A stretch of DNA of 64,000 bases from Paraburkholderia sabiae (GTDB taxonomy: Bacteria; Pseudomonadota; Gammaproteobacteria; Burkholderiales; Burkholderiaceae): positions 806,001-870,000 of the forward strand of contig NZ_CP125295.1 in the NCBI RefSeq assembly GCF_030412785.1. Direction: 5' to 3'. Position numbers and translations under genes: made by a program. The notes beneath the pieces were generated by a model. It made no database searches and was not told the DNA's origin. It saw only the letters and a list, made by a program, of their open reading frames with translations. This document shows positions 43,245 to 52,434 of the stretch, in pieces. The stretch's first letter is position 1. Every line of letters starts with the position of its first letter.

Positions 43245-45661
43245 TGCTGATGGCGCGACAGTGGACGAAGACGCAGTTGTGGAGCATCCGGGCCGCATGG
43301 CTCGTGCTCGCGCTCGTCGCTTCGCTGTACTGCGCCTGGCGCTTCACGGGGCCGTCGCCGCTGGAAACGAACCTGCTCGCGCTGCTGCCCGCGACGGAAG
43401 CCGATCCTGTCGCCGAAAAAGCCGTCGATACGCTTGCCAACGCGCTCGGCGATCGCACGGTGTTTCTGGTGACGAGCAAGGACGACGATCACGCGAAGGC
43501 GGCGGCGAAGCAGTTCGGCGCGGCGTTGCAGAAGAGCGGCGCATTTGCCTCCGTGACGGCGGAGTTGCCGCCGTTCGATATGTCGCAGATCGGCGCGCTG
43601 TATATGCCGTATCGCTTCAATCTGCTGACGCGCGACGATCGCGACGCGATCGCGAATGGCTCAGCTTCACTGCACGACGCGCTGATGCAGCGCATCTACA
43701 ACCCGGTGCGCGGCCCACTCGCCACCCAACTCGCCGACGATCCGTTCGGCGGGCTCGAACACTGGCTGTCGGCGCTGCCGCTCGCCACATCGAATCTCGA
43801 TCTCGAAGACAACATGCTCGTCGCGCATCGCGGCGATGCGACAAGCGTGCTCGTCGTCACGACGCTGCCGGGTTCAGCGTACGAAACGCAGACACAGCAC
43901 GCGGTGCTGTCGGCTGTCGCGCAGGCACAGACTTCATTGAAGACTTCCTTTCCCGATGCGAGCGTCGCGCGCACGGGTGCCGTGTTCTACGCGGAATCGG
44001 CGCGCAGCGCATCGGAGCGCGAAGTGCACCTGATCGGCGTCGCGTCCGCGTGCGGCATCGCGCTGCTGATGCTGTGGGTGTTCCGCTCGCCGCGCCTGTT
44101 GCTGTTCGGCTTCGTATCGACGGCGCTCGGCATCGTGTGTGCATTGGCCGCGACGATGCTCGTGTTCGGCAAGCTGCATCTGCTGACACTCGTGTTCGGT
44201 GCGAGTCTGATCGGCGAGGCCGTCGATTATTCGATTCAATACTTCGTCGTCTATCTCGGCGCTGGCCTTGGACAACGCGGCGGCTGGAATGCGCGGCAGG
44301 GCGCGCGCTCGGTGCGTCCCGCGCTGAGCGTCGCGCTCGCGACGAGCCTGCTCGGCTACGCCATTCTCGCGTGGGTGCCGTTCCCGGCGCTCAAGCAGAT
44401 CGCGTGCTTTGCGATCGTCGGCATCTGCACGGCGTTCGCGTCCGTGCTGTGGCTGCTGCCTACGCTGCTCGTGAAGGGACCGAAGCGTGCGCAACGTCGG
44501 CTCTTTCTGCGCGCGGCGACGTTGCTCGCGCGCTGGCACGCGACGATCGGCGGACGGCGCTCGTGGATCGTCGCAGGCGTGCTGGTGCTGATCGCGATTC
44601 CCGGCTGGCTGCGCCTCACCAGCGACGACGACATCCATCTGCTGATCCAGCGCGATCCCGCGCTCGTCGCACAGGAAGATCAGGTGCGCAATGCGATCGG
44701 CGTCGATAACACCGCGCAGTTTTTCGTGGTACGCGGTGCGTCGCAGGACATCGTGTTGCAGCGCGCGGAAGCGCTCGGCGCGAAGCTCGATGCGTTGAGC
44801 GGCGCGCAATCGGTGAACGGGTGGCAATCGGTGACGCAGTTCGTGCCGTCGGCGCAACGACAGGCCGATGCGCGTGTAGTCCTCGCACAGCACGTATTCA
44901 ACGATCCCGCCGCGCTTCGTTCGATGCTGCTGCAAGCGGGCTACCGCGATGAAATCGCCGATGCGTGGATCGCTTCGTACGCGAAGTCGAATGCAACCCC
45001 GTTGACGGTCGAGCGCTGGCTCGCCGCGCCGTGGTCGCAGCCTTATCGTCATCTGTGGCTCGGTGCGGTCGAATCACACGGCGAACATGGCTACGCGGCC
45101 ATCGTGATTCCGCAGCGCGTGACGCCTCAAAACATCAACGCGCTGATCGGCACAGCACGCTCGATTGAAGGCGTCGTATTCGTCGACAAGGCCGCGAGCG
45201 TGTCGAAGCTGTTCGGCGCGTATCGCGTCGATAGCGGTATCTGGCTTGCGGGCGCGCTGCTGCTCGTGCTGATCCTGCTGATGGTGCGCTACACGCCGCG
45301 CGGCGGCATCGCGACGACGCTGCCCGTGCTGCTCGCGATCGGCGTGACGCTTGCCGCGTTCGGCTATGCGCGCGTGCCGCTCAATCTGTTCAACTGCCTC
45401 GCGCTGATGCTCGTGCTCGGCGTCGGCGCAAACTATGCGGTGTTCCTGCGCGAAGGCTGCCTGCGCGATCACGCCGATCTCGGCGCGGTCTGGACGGGCG
45501 TGCTGCTGTCCGCCGCGACGACGCTGCTGTCGTTCGGCATGCTGGCCTTGAGCGCGATGCCTGCCCTGAAGAGTTTCGGCGCCACGCTGGCGCTCGGCAT
45601 CCTCGTGTCGGTGCTGTTGGCGCCGATCGGCATGCCGCCTGGAAGAAGGAGAGTTGCATGA
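43241..45661 (+). CDS. MMPL/RND-type exporter of the APE cluster
   Basis: 806 residues with about 12 membrane helices in two sets of six and two large periplasmic loops (about 30-250 and 440-650). It starts ARQWTKTQLWSIRAAWLVLA. The first domain has a helix bundle around LMLWVFRSPRLLLFGFVSTA and LIGEAVDYSIQYFVVYLG, with the Asp-Tyr motif of the proton relay in MMPL proteins. The second has GVGANYAVFLREG. It probably extracts the polyene lipid from the inner membrane using the proton gradient and passes it to the LolA-like protein. Coupled to both neighbours by 4-bp overlaps. Confidence 0.9.
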   Translation: MMLMARQWTKTQLWSIRAAWLVLALVASLYCAWRFTGPSPLETNLLALLPATEADPVAEKAVDTLANALGDRTVFLVTSKDDDHAKAAAKQFGAALQKSGAFASVTAELPPFDMSQIGALYMPYRFNLLTRDDRDAIANGSASLHDALMQRIYNPVRGPLATQLADDPFGGLEHWLSALPLATSNLDLEDNMLVAHRGDATSVLVVTTLPGSAYETQTQHAVLSAVAQAQTSLKTSFPDASVARTGAVFYAESARSASEREVHLIGVASACGIALLMLWVFRSPRLLLFGFVSTALGIVCALAATMLVFGKLHLLTLVFGASLIGEAVDYSIQYFVVYLGAGLGQRGGWNARQGARSVRPALSVALATSLLGYAILAWVPFPALKQIACFAIVGICTAFASVLWLLPTLLVKGPKRAQRRLFLRAATLLARWHATIGGRRSWIVAGVLVLIAIPGWLRLTSDDDIHLLIQRDPALVAQEDQVRNAIGVDNTAQFFVVRGASQDIVLQRAEALGAKLDALSGAQSVNGWQSVTQFVPSAQRQADARVVLAQHVFNDPAALRSMLLQAGYRDEIADAWIASYAKSNATPLTVERWLAAPWSQPYRHLWLGAVESHGEHGYAAIVIPQRVTPQNINALIGTARSIEGVVFVDKAASVSKLFGAYRVDSGIWLAGALLLVLILLMVRYTPRGGIATTLPVLLAIGVTLAAFGYARVPLNLFNCLALMLVLGVGANYAVFLREGCLRDHADLGAVWTGVLLSAATTLLSFGMLALSAMPALKSFGATLALGILVSVLLAPIGMPPGRRRVA

Positions 45662-46839
45662 CCTTGCCACCCGTTTATCTGCATGCGCTTGGCATGGTCA
45701 ATGCGCTCGGCGGCGATGTCGCTTCGATCGTGCCCGCACTTCAGGCCGCTCAATCGCCGGGAATGGGGCTGATGCATACGGGCATCGGCGATGCATTCGT
45801 CGGCCGTGTGTCGACGCCGCTCGACATCGCGCCGCCCGCCGCGCTCAAGCGCTTCGACTGCCGCAACAACCGCATGCTGCTCGCCGCGCTCGAACAGATC
45901 CGTCCCGCGATCGAAGCGGCGCGCGAGCGTTACGGCTCGCACCGCATCGGCATCGTGCTCGGCACCAGCACGTCGGGCATCGACGCCGCCGAAGTCGCGT
46001 TCGTTCACCAGGCGCAAGCGGGTCTGCTGCCCGAGGACTTCAACTATCGGCAGATGGAAATCGGCACGGCCGCGCCGTTCGCGGCGGCCGCGTTGAATGT
46101 GCAGGGACCGGCTTTCACGGTATCGACGGCTTGCACTTCGAGCGCTAAAGCGTTTGTGTCGGCGCGCCGTTTACTGCAACTGGGACTGTGCGACGCGATG
46201 ATCGTCGGCGGCGTGGATACGCTGTGCGAGCTGACCGTGCAGGGCTTCGCGTCGCTCGAATCGACGAGTGTGACGCGCACCAATCCGATGAGTCGCAACC
46301 GCAACGGCATCAATGTCGGCGAAGGCGCCGCCGTGTTTCTGATGACACGCGACGAAGGCGAAGTGCGGCTTGCGGGCGCGGGCGAATCGAGCGATGCGCA
46401 TCATGTGTCCGCGCCGGACCCGAATGGCGTCGGTGGCGAACTGGCCTTGCGCGCGGCGCTCGAGGACGCAGGCATCGACGCATCGGCGATCGCGTATGTG
46501 AATCTGCACGCAACCGCCACGCGCAAGAACGACGACATGGAAGCGCATCTGATGTCGCGCGTGTTCGCGGACGGCGTGCCCGCGAGCGGCACGAAGCCGC
46601 TGACGGGGCATCAGCTCGGCGCAGCGGGCGCGACGGAACTGGGCTTCGCGTGGCTCACGCTCGCACGCGACGATGTTTCGATGCCGCGTCATCAATGGGA
46701 TGGCGAAGCCGACCCGGCATTGCCCGAACTCGATCTCGTGCAAGACGAGCGGCGCGTGCCGCGCGACGGCACGCGATACGTGATGAGCAATTCGTTCGCG
46801 TTCGGCGGCAGCAACGTCAGCCTGATACTGGCGCGCTGA
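45658..46839 (+). CDS. APE beta-ketoacyl-ACP synthase 1
   Basis: 393 residues. Thiolase fold with the full Cys-His-His set: VSTACTSSAK (Cys159), NLHATATRKND, and GHQLGAAGATELG. FAFGGSNVSLIL closes the protein. A condensing enzyme of the FabB/F type; divergence from the other two KS proteins of the cluster suggests a specific step such as priming or the first extension (the ApeR-like role is a guess). Starts inside the exporter gene end (4-bp overlap) and is followed after 31 bp by the dehydratase, the only real gap inside the operon. Confidence 0.92.
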   Translation: MTLPPVYLHALGMVNALGGDVASIVPALQAAQSPGMGLMHTGIGDAFVGRVSTPLDIAPPAALKRFDCRNNRMLLAALEQIRPAIEAARERYGSHRIGIVLGTSTSGIDAAEVAFVHQAQAGLLPEDFNYRQMEIGTAAPFAAAALNVQGPAFTVSTACTSSAKAFVSARRLLQLGLCDAMIVGGVDTLCELTVQGFASLESTSVTRTNPMSRNRNGINVGEGAAVFLMTRDEGEVRLAGAGESSDAHHVSAPDPNGVGGELALRAALEDAGIDASAIAYVNLHATATRKNDDMEAHLMSRVFADGVPASGTKPLTGHQLGAAGATELGFAWLTLARDDVSMPRHQWDGEADPALPELDLVQDERRVPRDGTRYVMSNSFAFGGSNVSLILAR

Positions 46840-46870
46840 ACCGACAGGACATCCGAAAAAACATAACGAC

Positions 46871-47365
46871 ATGACGGCCACACCTGAGACCCGCGCTGAG
46901 ACCAGCGAAGCATTTCCACCTATCGACACGATCCTGCCGCATCGCGGCACGATGCTGTTGCTCGACGGCGTGAGCGCATGCGGCGACGAAACGCTGACGG
47001 CGCACGCGTCCGTGCACGGCGACGCATGGTACGCGGACGACAACGGCGCGATGCCCGCGTGGATCGGCATCGAACTGATGGCGCAGGGCGTCGCCGCGCA
47101 TGTCGCGCTGCTCGCAATGCGCGCAGGCGGCCGCGCGCGCCCCGGCGTGCTGCTCGGCACGCGCAGCTACAAGGCGCACGCGAGCGCGTTCGCGTGCGAC
47201 GCGCAATTGACCGTCAACGTGCAGGAAGTGCTGCGCAGCGACGAGGGCCACAGCGCCTACGAATGCACGATCGACCACGACGGCGCGCGTTGCGCGGACG
47301 CCGTCATCAAGGTCTTTCAACCGAACGATTTTCAGACGTTCATCGAAGGGAGTATCAGTTCATGA
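46871..47365 (+). CDS. APE 3-hydroxyacyl-ACP dehydratase (hotdog)
   Basis: 164 residues. Hotdog fold: IDTILPHRGTMLLLDGVSAC near the N-terminus (PHRG holds the catalytic His) and GAMPAWIGIELMAQGVAAHV, in which the Glu position of FabZ-like enzymes is kept in IELMAQ. YKAHASAFACDAQL follows. It is a second dehydratase besides the fused hotdog of the ligase; in APE systems two such proteins work as a heterodimer (ApeI/ApeP roles). Ends by overlapping the ketoreductase gene by 4 bp. Confidence 0.9.
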   Translation: MTATPETRAETSEAFPPIDTILPHRGTMLLLDGVSACGDETLTAHASVHGDAWYADDNGAMPAWIGIELMAQGVAAHVALLAMRAGGRARPGVLLGTRSYKAHASAFACDAQLTVNVQEVLRSDEGHSAYECTIDHDGARCADAVIKVFQPNDFQTFIEGSISS

Positions 47366-48087
47366 GCCGGCGAGTTCTGGTTACGGGCGCCAGCCGCGGC
47401 ATCGGCCGCGCGATTGCCTATCAACTGGCGGCAGATGGCTTCGCCGTGTCCGTGCATTGCCGCACGGGCCGCACGGAAGCCGAGGCCGTCACGGCGGGCA
47501 TCGCGGCGCAGGGCGGCTCGGCGCGTGTGCTGCAGTTCGACGTGCGCGACCGCGCCGCGTGCCGCGAATCGCTCGAGGCGGATGTCGCCGTGCATGGTCC
47601 GTACTACGGCATCGTGTGCAGCGCGGGCGTGACGCGCGACGCGGCGTTCCCCGCGCTCACCGACGAAGACTGGGACGTGGTGATCGAAACGGGCCTCGAC
47701 GCGTTCTACAACGTGGTTCATCCGCTGACGATGCCGATGGTCCGCGCGAAGAAGGGCGGTCGCATCGTGACGATCGCGTCGGTGTCGGGCGTGATCGGCA
47801 ATCGCGGGCAGGTCAATTACAGCGCGGCGAAAGCGGGGCTGATCGGCGCGACCAAGGCACTCGCCGTCGAACTCGCGTCGCGCAGCATCACGGTCAACTG
47901 CGTCGCGCCCGGTCTGATCGAAACAGGCATGCTCGACGATATGCCGCTCGAACACGCACTGAAGACCGTGCCGATGAATCGCGTCGGTCAACCGGCCGAG
48001 GTCGCGTCGGTGGTCAGCTTCCTGATGTCGGATGCGGCCTCGTACGTGACGCGTCAGGTGATCGGCGTCAATGGCGGGATGATCTGA
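47362..48087 (+). CDS. APE 3-oxoacyl-ACP reductase (FabG-like SDR)
   Basis: 241 residues from the ATG at 47362. Rossmann fold with VTGASRGIGRA (8-17), catalytic Ser140, Tyr153, Lys157 in IASVSGVIGNRGQVNYSAAK, and ending VTRQVIGVNGGMI like typical FabG. It reduces the 3-ketoacyl-ACP formed by the cluster's ketosynthases with NADPH (ApeQ role). Its stop overlaps the next ketosynthase start by one base (TGATG). Confidence 0.95.
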   Translation: MSRRVLVTGASRGIGRAIAYQLAADGFAVSVHCRTGRTEAEAVTAGIAAQGGSARVLQFDVRDRAACRESLEADVAVHGPYYGIVCSAGVTRDAAFPALTDEDWDVVIETGLDAFYNVVHPLTMPMVRAKKGGRIVTIASVSGVIGNRGQVNYSAAKAGLIGATKALAVELASRSITVNCVAPGLIETGMLDDMPLEHALKTVPMNRVGQPAEVASVVSFLMSDAASYVTRQVIGVNGGMI

Positions 48088-49313
48088 TGAAGCGCGTCGT
48101 CATTACGGGGATGGGCGGCGTCACGGCGCTCGGCAGCCGCTGGGACGAGATCGAAGCGGCGCTGAAGGCGGGTCGCAATGCGGTGCGGCGCATGCCGGAG
48201 TGGGACTACTTCGAGTCGCTGCACACGCGTCTCGCCGCGCCGCTGCCGGCGTTCGTGCAGCCCGCCGGCTGGCCGCGCAAGAAGACGCGCTCGATGGGCA
48301 CGGTGTCGATGTATGCGGTGCGCGCGAGCGAACTCGCACTCGCCGACGCAGGCCTCGCGGGCGACGAATCGATCGCCGACGGCCGTATGGGCGTCGCGTA
48401 CGGCTCGTCGTCGGGTTCCGTCGAACCGATCCGCGCGTTCGGCACGATGCTCGAAACGGGCTCGATGACGGATGTCACGTCGAACAGCTACGTGCAGATG
48501 ATGCCGCACACGACAGCCGTCAACGTGAGCCTGTTCTGGGACCTGAAAGGGCGCATCGTGCCGACCTCGTCGGCGTGCGCGTCGGGCAGCCAGGCGATCG
48601 GCTACGCGTACGAAAACATCGCCATGGGCAAGCAGACGCTGATGCTCGCGGGCGGCGCAGAAGAACTGTCGGGGCCCGCTGTCGCCGTGTTCGATACGCT
48701 CTATGCAACCAGCACGCGCAACGACGAGCCGCAACTCACGCCGCGTCCGTTCGACGCGAAGCGTGACGGTCTCGTGGTCGGCGAGGGCGCGGCGACGCTC
48801 GTGCTCGAAGAATACGAACACGCGAAGGCGCGCGGCGCGACGATCCACGCGGAGATCGTCGGCTTCGGCTGCAATTCGGACGGCGCGCACATGACGCAGC
48901 CGACGGCGAGCACGATGGCGCGCGCGATGCAGCTTGCACTGGAAGACGCGAAGCTCGAAGCGAACGCGATTGCGTATGTGAACGCGCACGGCACGTCGAC
49001 GGATCGCGGCGACGTGGCCGAGAGCCAGGCGACGGCGCAGACCTTCGGCGAGCGCATGCCGATTTCGTCGCTGAAGAGCTATGTCGGCCATACGCTCGGC
49101 GCGTGCGGCGCGCTAGAAGCGTGGTGGACGATCGAGATGATGAAGCGCAACTGGTATGCGCCGACGTTGAATCTGACGGAAGTCGATCCCGCGTGCGCGC
49201 CGCTCGATTACATCAAGGGCGAAGCGCGCCATATCGACGCCGAGTATGTGATGAGCAACAACTTTGCGTTCGGCGGCATCAACACGTCGCTGATTTTCAG
49301 GCGCATTCGATGA
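48087..49313 (+). CDS. APE beta-ketoacyl-ACP synthase 2 (FabF type)
   Basis: 408 residues from the ATG at 48087. Begins MKRVVITGMGGVTALGSRWD, with Cys164 in TSSACASGSQA, His in NAHGTSTDRGD, and His in GHTLGACGALE: a complete condensing triad. The P-rich segment after residue 50 and the conserved MMPHTTAVNVSLF loop are typical of KS proteins in APE and xanthomonadin clusters. It is a probable main elongation enzyme, possibly paired with the chain-length-factor protein at the start of the operon. Overlaps neighbours at both ends. Confidence 0.93.
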   Translation: MKRVVITGMGGVTALGSRWDEIEAALKAGRNAVRRMPEWDYFESLHTRLAAPLPAFVQPAGWPRKKTRSMGTVSMYAVRASELALADAGLAGDESIADGRMGVAYGSSSGSVEPIRAFGTMLETGSMTDVTSNSYVQMMPHTTAVNVSLFWDLKGRIVPTSSACASGSQAIGYAYENIAMGKQTLMLAGGAEELSGPAVAVFDTLYATSTRNDEPQLTPRPFDAKRDGLVVGEGAATLVLEEYEHAKARGATIHAEIVGFGCNSDGAHMTQPTASTMARAMQLALEDAKLEANAIAYVNAHGTSTDRGDVAESQATAQTFGERMPISSLKSYVGHTLGACGALEAWWTIEMMKRNWYAPTLNLTEVDPACAPLDYIKGEARHIDAEYVMSNNFAFGGINTSLIFRRIR

Positions 49314-50536
49314 CGCGTGTGCACGGCTTGCAGCGCGTCGTCGTCACGGGCATGGGCATCGTGTCGTGCATCGGCAATACGCTCGACGACGTGAGCGCCG
49401 CGCTGCGCGATGGGCGCAGCGGCATCACGCGCGTCGATGCGTGGCGCGAGCGCGGCTTCGGCACGCAGGTCGCGGGCGTGGCGTCGGTGGACGGTGAGCC
49501 GCCGTTCGATCGCAAGCTCGAACGCTTCATGGGCGATACCGCGCGCTTCGCATGCCATGCGGCGCGCAAGGCAATCGACGATGCCGGGCTCGATCCCGCT
49601 GCGCTGCGTTCGCCGCAGGTCGGCGCGGTGCTCGGCTCGGGCGTCGGCACGATGTCCACGTATGACGCGGCGATGGCCGTGGCGAACGCGCGCGGCGTCG
49701 ACAAGACGCCGCCGTACACGGTGCCGCAGGCGATGAGCAGCACGGCATCGGCGAATGTCGCGCAGGTGTTCGGCATCGAAGGCGTCACGTATTCGCCGTC
49801 GTCGGCATGCACGACGTCGGCGCTCGCGATCGGCCAGGCGATGCAGCTGATTCAAACCGGGCGTCAGCAGATCGTTCTCGCAGGTGGCAGCGAATGCCTG
49901 CACGACAACATGACGCTGATGTTCGACGCGATGCACGCGCTGTCGCGCCGTTTCAACGACACGCCCGAGCGCGCATCGCGACCGTACGATACGGCGCGCG
50001 ATGGTTTCGTGATTGCGTCGGGCGGCGGCGTGCTGGTGCTCGAAGCGCTCGATCACGCGCTCGCGCGCGGCGCGCGTATCTACGCGGAGCTGACGGGTTT
50101 CGGGCACAGCACGGATGGCGCGGGCATGGTGTCGCCGCACGCGCCGGGCATCGCGCGCGCGATGCAGGCGGCGCTCGACGAAGCGGGCGCGCGTCCCGAT
50201 TATGTGAACGCGCACGCGCCGTCGACGCCGCTTGGCGACATCGAAGAACTGCGTGCGTTGCAAACGGTATTCGGCGCAGACGTGCCGCCGTTTTCGTCGA
50301 CGAAAGGATTGACGGGACATCCGCTTGGCGCGTGCGGCGCGCATGAAGCGATCTACACGCTGCTGATGATGCGCGACGGTTTCATCGCGGGGACGGCGGG
50401 CATCGAAGATATCGAGCCGCTTGCGCAACAATTGCCGCTCGTGCAGGCGACGCGTGAAGCACGGATCGAACGCGCGTTGTCGGTGTCGTTCGGCTTCGGG
50501 GGAAGCTGTGCGAGCCTGATGTTCGCAAGGATTTGA
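49310..50536 (+). CDS. APE beta-ketoacyl-ACP synthase 3 (FabB/F type, NAHAPST variant)
   Basis: 408 residues from the ATG at 49310. Starts GLQRVVVTGMGIVSCIGNTL, with Cys167 in SPSSACTTSAL, then NAHAPSTPLGD in place of the usual NAHGTST, and GHPLGACGAHE. The catalytic His residues are kept, so it should be active; the Gly-to-Ala, Thr-to-Pro change next to the first His is unusual. FGFGGSCASLMF closes the protein. Last gene of the tightly packed APE operon, preceded by a 4-bp overlap and followed by two 17-bp direct repeats. Confidence 0.93.
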   Translation: MTRVHGLQRVVVTGMGIVSCIGNTLDDVSAALRDGRSGITRVDAWRERGFGTQVAGVASVDGEPPFDRKLERFMGDTARFACHAARKAIDDAGLDPAALRSPQVGAVLGSGVGTMSTYDAAMAVANARGVDKTPPYTVPQAMSSTASANVAQVFGIEGVTYSPSSACTTSALAIGQAMQLIQTGRQQIVLAGGSECLHDNMTLMFDAMHALSRRFNDTPERASRPYDTARDGFVIASGGGVLVLEALDHALARGARIYAELTGFGHSTDGAGMVSPHAPGIARAMQAALDEAGARPDYVNAHAPSTPLGDIEELRALQTVFGADVPPFSSTKGLTGHPLGACGAHEAIYTLLMMRDGFIAGTAGIEDIEPLAQQLPLVQATREARIERALSVSFGFGGSCASLMFARI

Positions 50537-50541
50537 AACGC

Positions 50542-50575
50542 AGTAAGCACACGTAGTAAGTAAGCACACGCAGTA
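50542..50575. repeat. Tandem 17-bp direct repeat after the last ketosynthase gene
   Basis: AGTAAGCACACGTAGTA (50542-50558) is followed immediately by AGTAAGCACACGCAGTA (50559-50575), differing at one base. It lies in the 73-bp gap before the small lipoprotein gene. Function unknown; it could be a regulatory or spacer repeat. Confidence 0.85.
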
Positions 50576-50609
50576 CGAACAATAAACAACGACAAAGGGA
50601 AGTCGAATA

Positions 50610-51044
50610 ATGAAAACCAGAATCGCATTGGGGTTGGTGGCAGCCGCCGTACTCACGCAGGCTGGCTGCTCGACGAAGATCAAATCGCTGCCGATGCCGG
50701 CCGCGCTCCAGACGCAGAACGGGCAGGACGTGGCGCTTTATTTCGGCGAGCAGGCGCATGCGCCTGTGACGCAATCGTTCGGCAACAAGGAGTTTGCCGT
50801 GCGCGTGCCGCGCAAGCCGGACGTGAGCCCCGAGGCCAACTGCAATAACGCGCTCGCCAAGGCGCTGCAGGATCTGCGCGACTACGCACGCGCGCAGCAT
50901 GCGAATGCCGTCGTCGACATCAAGACGCACTTTCAACACAACGAATCGGCTTCGTCGACGGAATTTACGTGCGGCGCGAGCCTGAACGGATCGACGCTCG
51001 CCGTGCGCGGCGATGTCGTCAAGCTGGAAACGCAAGCGCAATAA
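50610..51044 (+). CDS. Small lipoprotein, paralogue 1 of an APE-associated pair
   Basis: 144 residues. Lipoprotein signal peptide with lipobox TQAGC (Cys20). The mature protein shares with the next gene the pattern ALYFGEQ, SFG, a conserved Cys in ANCNNALAKAL, ARAQHANAVVDIKT and STEFTCGASL, then RGDVVKL. Such proteins occur next to APE clusters and are sometimes mislabelled as excinuclease subunits; no nuclease feature is present. The two conserved Cys may form a disulfide. It probably sits in the outer-membrane or inner-membrane periplasmic leaflet and helps placement or stability of the pigment (inference). Confidence 0.82.
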   Translation: MKTRIALGLVAAAVLTQAGCSTKIKSLPMPAALQTQNGQDVALYFGEQAHAPVTQSFGNKEFAVRVPRKPDVSPEANCNNALAKALQDLRDYARAQHANAVVDIKTHFQHNESASSTEFTCGASLNGSTLAVRGDVVKLETQAQ

Positions 51045-51070
51045 GAAATCCAACCACGAGGGTAATAACC

Positions 51071-51502
51071 ATGAAGCGTCACCTGATCTGTGCAGCTGTC
51101 GTCGCATGTCTCGCCTCGCACGCGTTCGCGCGCGACACCGTCAACAACTATCCCGTCGCCGAAGCGCTCGCGAGCGAGCCGGGCAAGGTCAGCGAAGATA
51201 TCTCGCTGTATTTCGCGGGCCAGAAGCATCCTGGCGTCGTGAAGAGCTTCGGCGAATTCGCGACGAACAAGAAGACCAACGCGTTCGGCAAGAGCGACGA
51301 GACGGCGTGCCAGCACGTGTTCCTGTCGGCCGTGATCGAGCTTCAGGAGCGCGCGCGCAAGGAAGGCGGCAATGCCGTCATCAACATCAAGAGCAATTAC
51401 AAGAACGAAGTGCGCGAGAGCGCGACGGAGTTCACCTGCGGCGCGGGCGCGGTGATTGCTGGTGTCGCGCTGAAGGGCGACGTGGTGACCCTGAAGAAGT
51501 AA
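51071..51502 (+). CDS. Small exported protein, paralogue 2 of the pair
   Basis: 143 residues with a signal peptide (LICAAVVACLASHAFA, no lipobox Cys at the cleavage site). The mature part resembles the previous protein: ISLYFAGQKHPGVVKSFG, ETACQHVFLSAVIELQERAR, EGGNAVINIKSNY, SATEFTCGAGAVIAG, LKGDVVTL. The order of motifs and both Cys are conserved, so the pair arose by duplication, one copy lipid-anchored and one soluble. Ribosome site GAGGGTAAT before the ATG. 26 bp after paralogue 1. Confidence 0.82.
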   Translation: MKRHLICAAVVACLASHAFARDTVNNYPVAEALASEPGKVSEDISLYFAGQKHPGVVKSFGEFATNKKTNAFGKSDETACQHVFLSAVIELQERARKEGGNAVINIKSNYKNEVRESATEFTCGAGAVIAGVALKGDVVTLKK

Positions 51503-51547
51503 TGGTGAAAGAGCGGCATCGCTCGTGTGCGATGCCGCTTTCTGGTA

Positions 51548-52312
51548 TCAGTCGATCTTGACGGCTGCGACGTTGACCAGCGTTTCGCGGCGCTTGCCGG
51601 GCTTCGGCGTGTAGATGCCGAGACGCTCCAGCAAGCCGAAATCTTTTGCGCGGCTCCACCACAGGTACGGCAACGATACGTTGTGCGCACCGAACGTAAA
51701 GCCGCCGCGACGGATCATGTCGAGATAGCCGTCCGCGCTCTTTTGCACGTGCATCGGATGGCGGAACAGCAGACGGATTACCCACGACTTGATGTACGCA
51801 TCCGTCGATTCGGCGAACAGCAGCACGCCGCCCGGCTTCAGCACACGACGGAACTCGGCGAGCGCGCGTTCCTGCTCGACGAGATGATGGAACGTCTGAT
51901 GGCAGAACACGATGTCGGCGCTGGCATCGGGCAGCGGCAGGTTCGCGCAGTCGCCGTGCAGCACGTCGATCTGCGTGGCGCGTGTATCGGCGTGATCGCC
52001 GCACACGCGGGCGGCGTTCTTCGCCAGATCGAGCGACGGCTCATGAAAGTCGATGCCGATGATGCGTTCTGGATTGAACGTTTGCGCGAGCAGACGGAAT
52101 GAAATACCCTGGCCGCAACCGACATCGACGATTACGGGCGACGCGGGGGGCGGCGTGTCGATCAGGCGCTTGAGGTCATTGATCGCGACGCGCAGCACGT
52201 GGTGCTCCCACGTATGGGTACGCAGGAACCAGACGCCGAACGACGTCTCCGGCACGAACGGCACATTGCCTGGCACGCCTTCGGAGACGCTGGATGTTTC
52301 GGTGGACTGCAC
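51548..52312 (-). CDS. Class I SAM-dependent methyltransferase
   Basis: 254 residues from a GTG at 52312 (GGGGAA upstream); a longer frame with a TTG start at 52435 would run into the divergent gene. Motif I is VIVDVGCGQG, then IIGIDFHEPSLDLAKNAARV (acidic Asp of motif II), LPLPDASADIVFCHQTFHHL and EFRRVLKPGGVLLFAESTDA. Typical small-molecule methyltransferase. APE pigments often carry methyl or methoxy groups on the aryl head, so it is a likely tailoring enzyme of the neighbouring cluster (inference). Divergent from the halogenase-like gene with 122 bp between. Confidence 0.88.
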   Translation of the reverse strand: MQSTETSSVSEGVPGNVPFVPETSFGVWFLRTHTWEHHVLRVAINDLKRLIDTPPPASPVIVDVGCGQGISFRLLAQTFNPERIIGIDFHEPSLDLAKNAARVCGDHADTRATQIDVLHGDCANLPLPDASADIVFCHQTFHHLVEQERALAEFRRVLKPGGVLLFAESTDAYIKSWVIRLLFRHPMHVQKSADGYLDMIRRGGFTFGAHNVSLPYLWWSRAKDFGLLERLGIYTPKPGKRRETLVNVAAVKID

Positions 52313-52434
52313 GTTATTCCCCGGTCGGTGATGGTGTTTCGGTGGTCTTGGATTGGGATGGTTTGTGCGACATTGTAATCGCTGGTAAGGATGCAAAGCG
52401 TTGCGCGCGCAATACGCTATTTGAAGGAATATCA

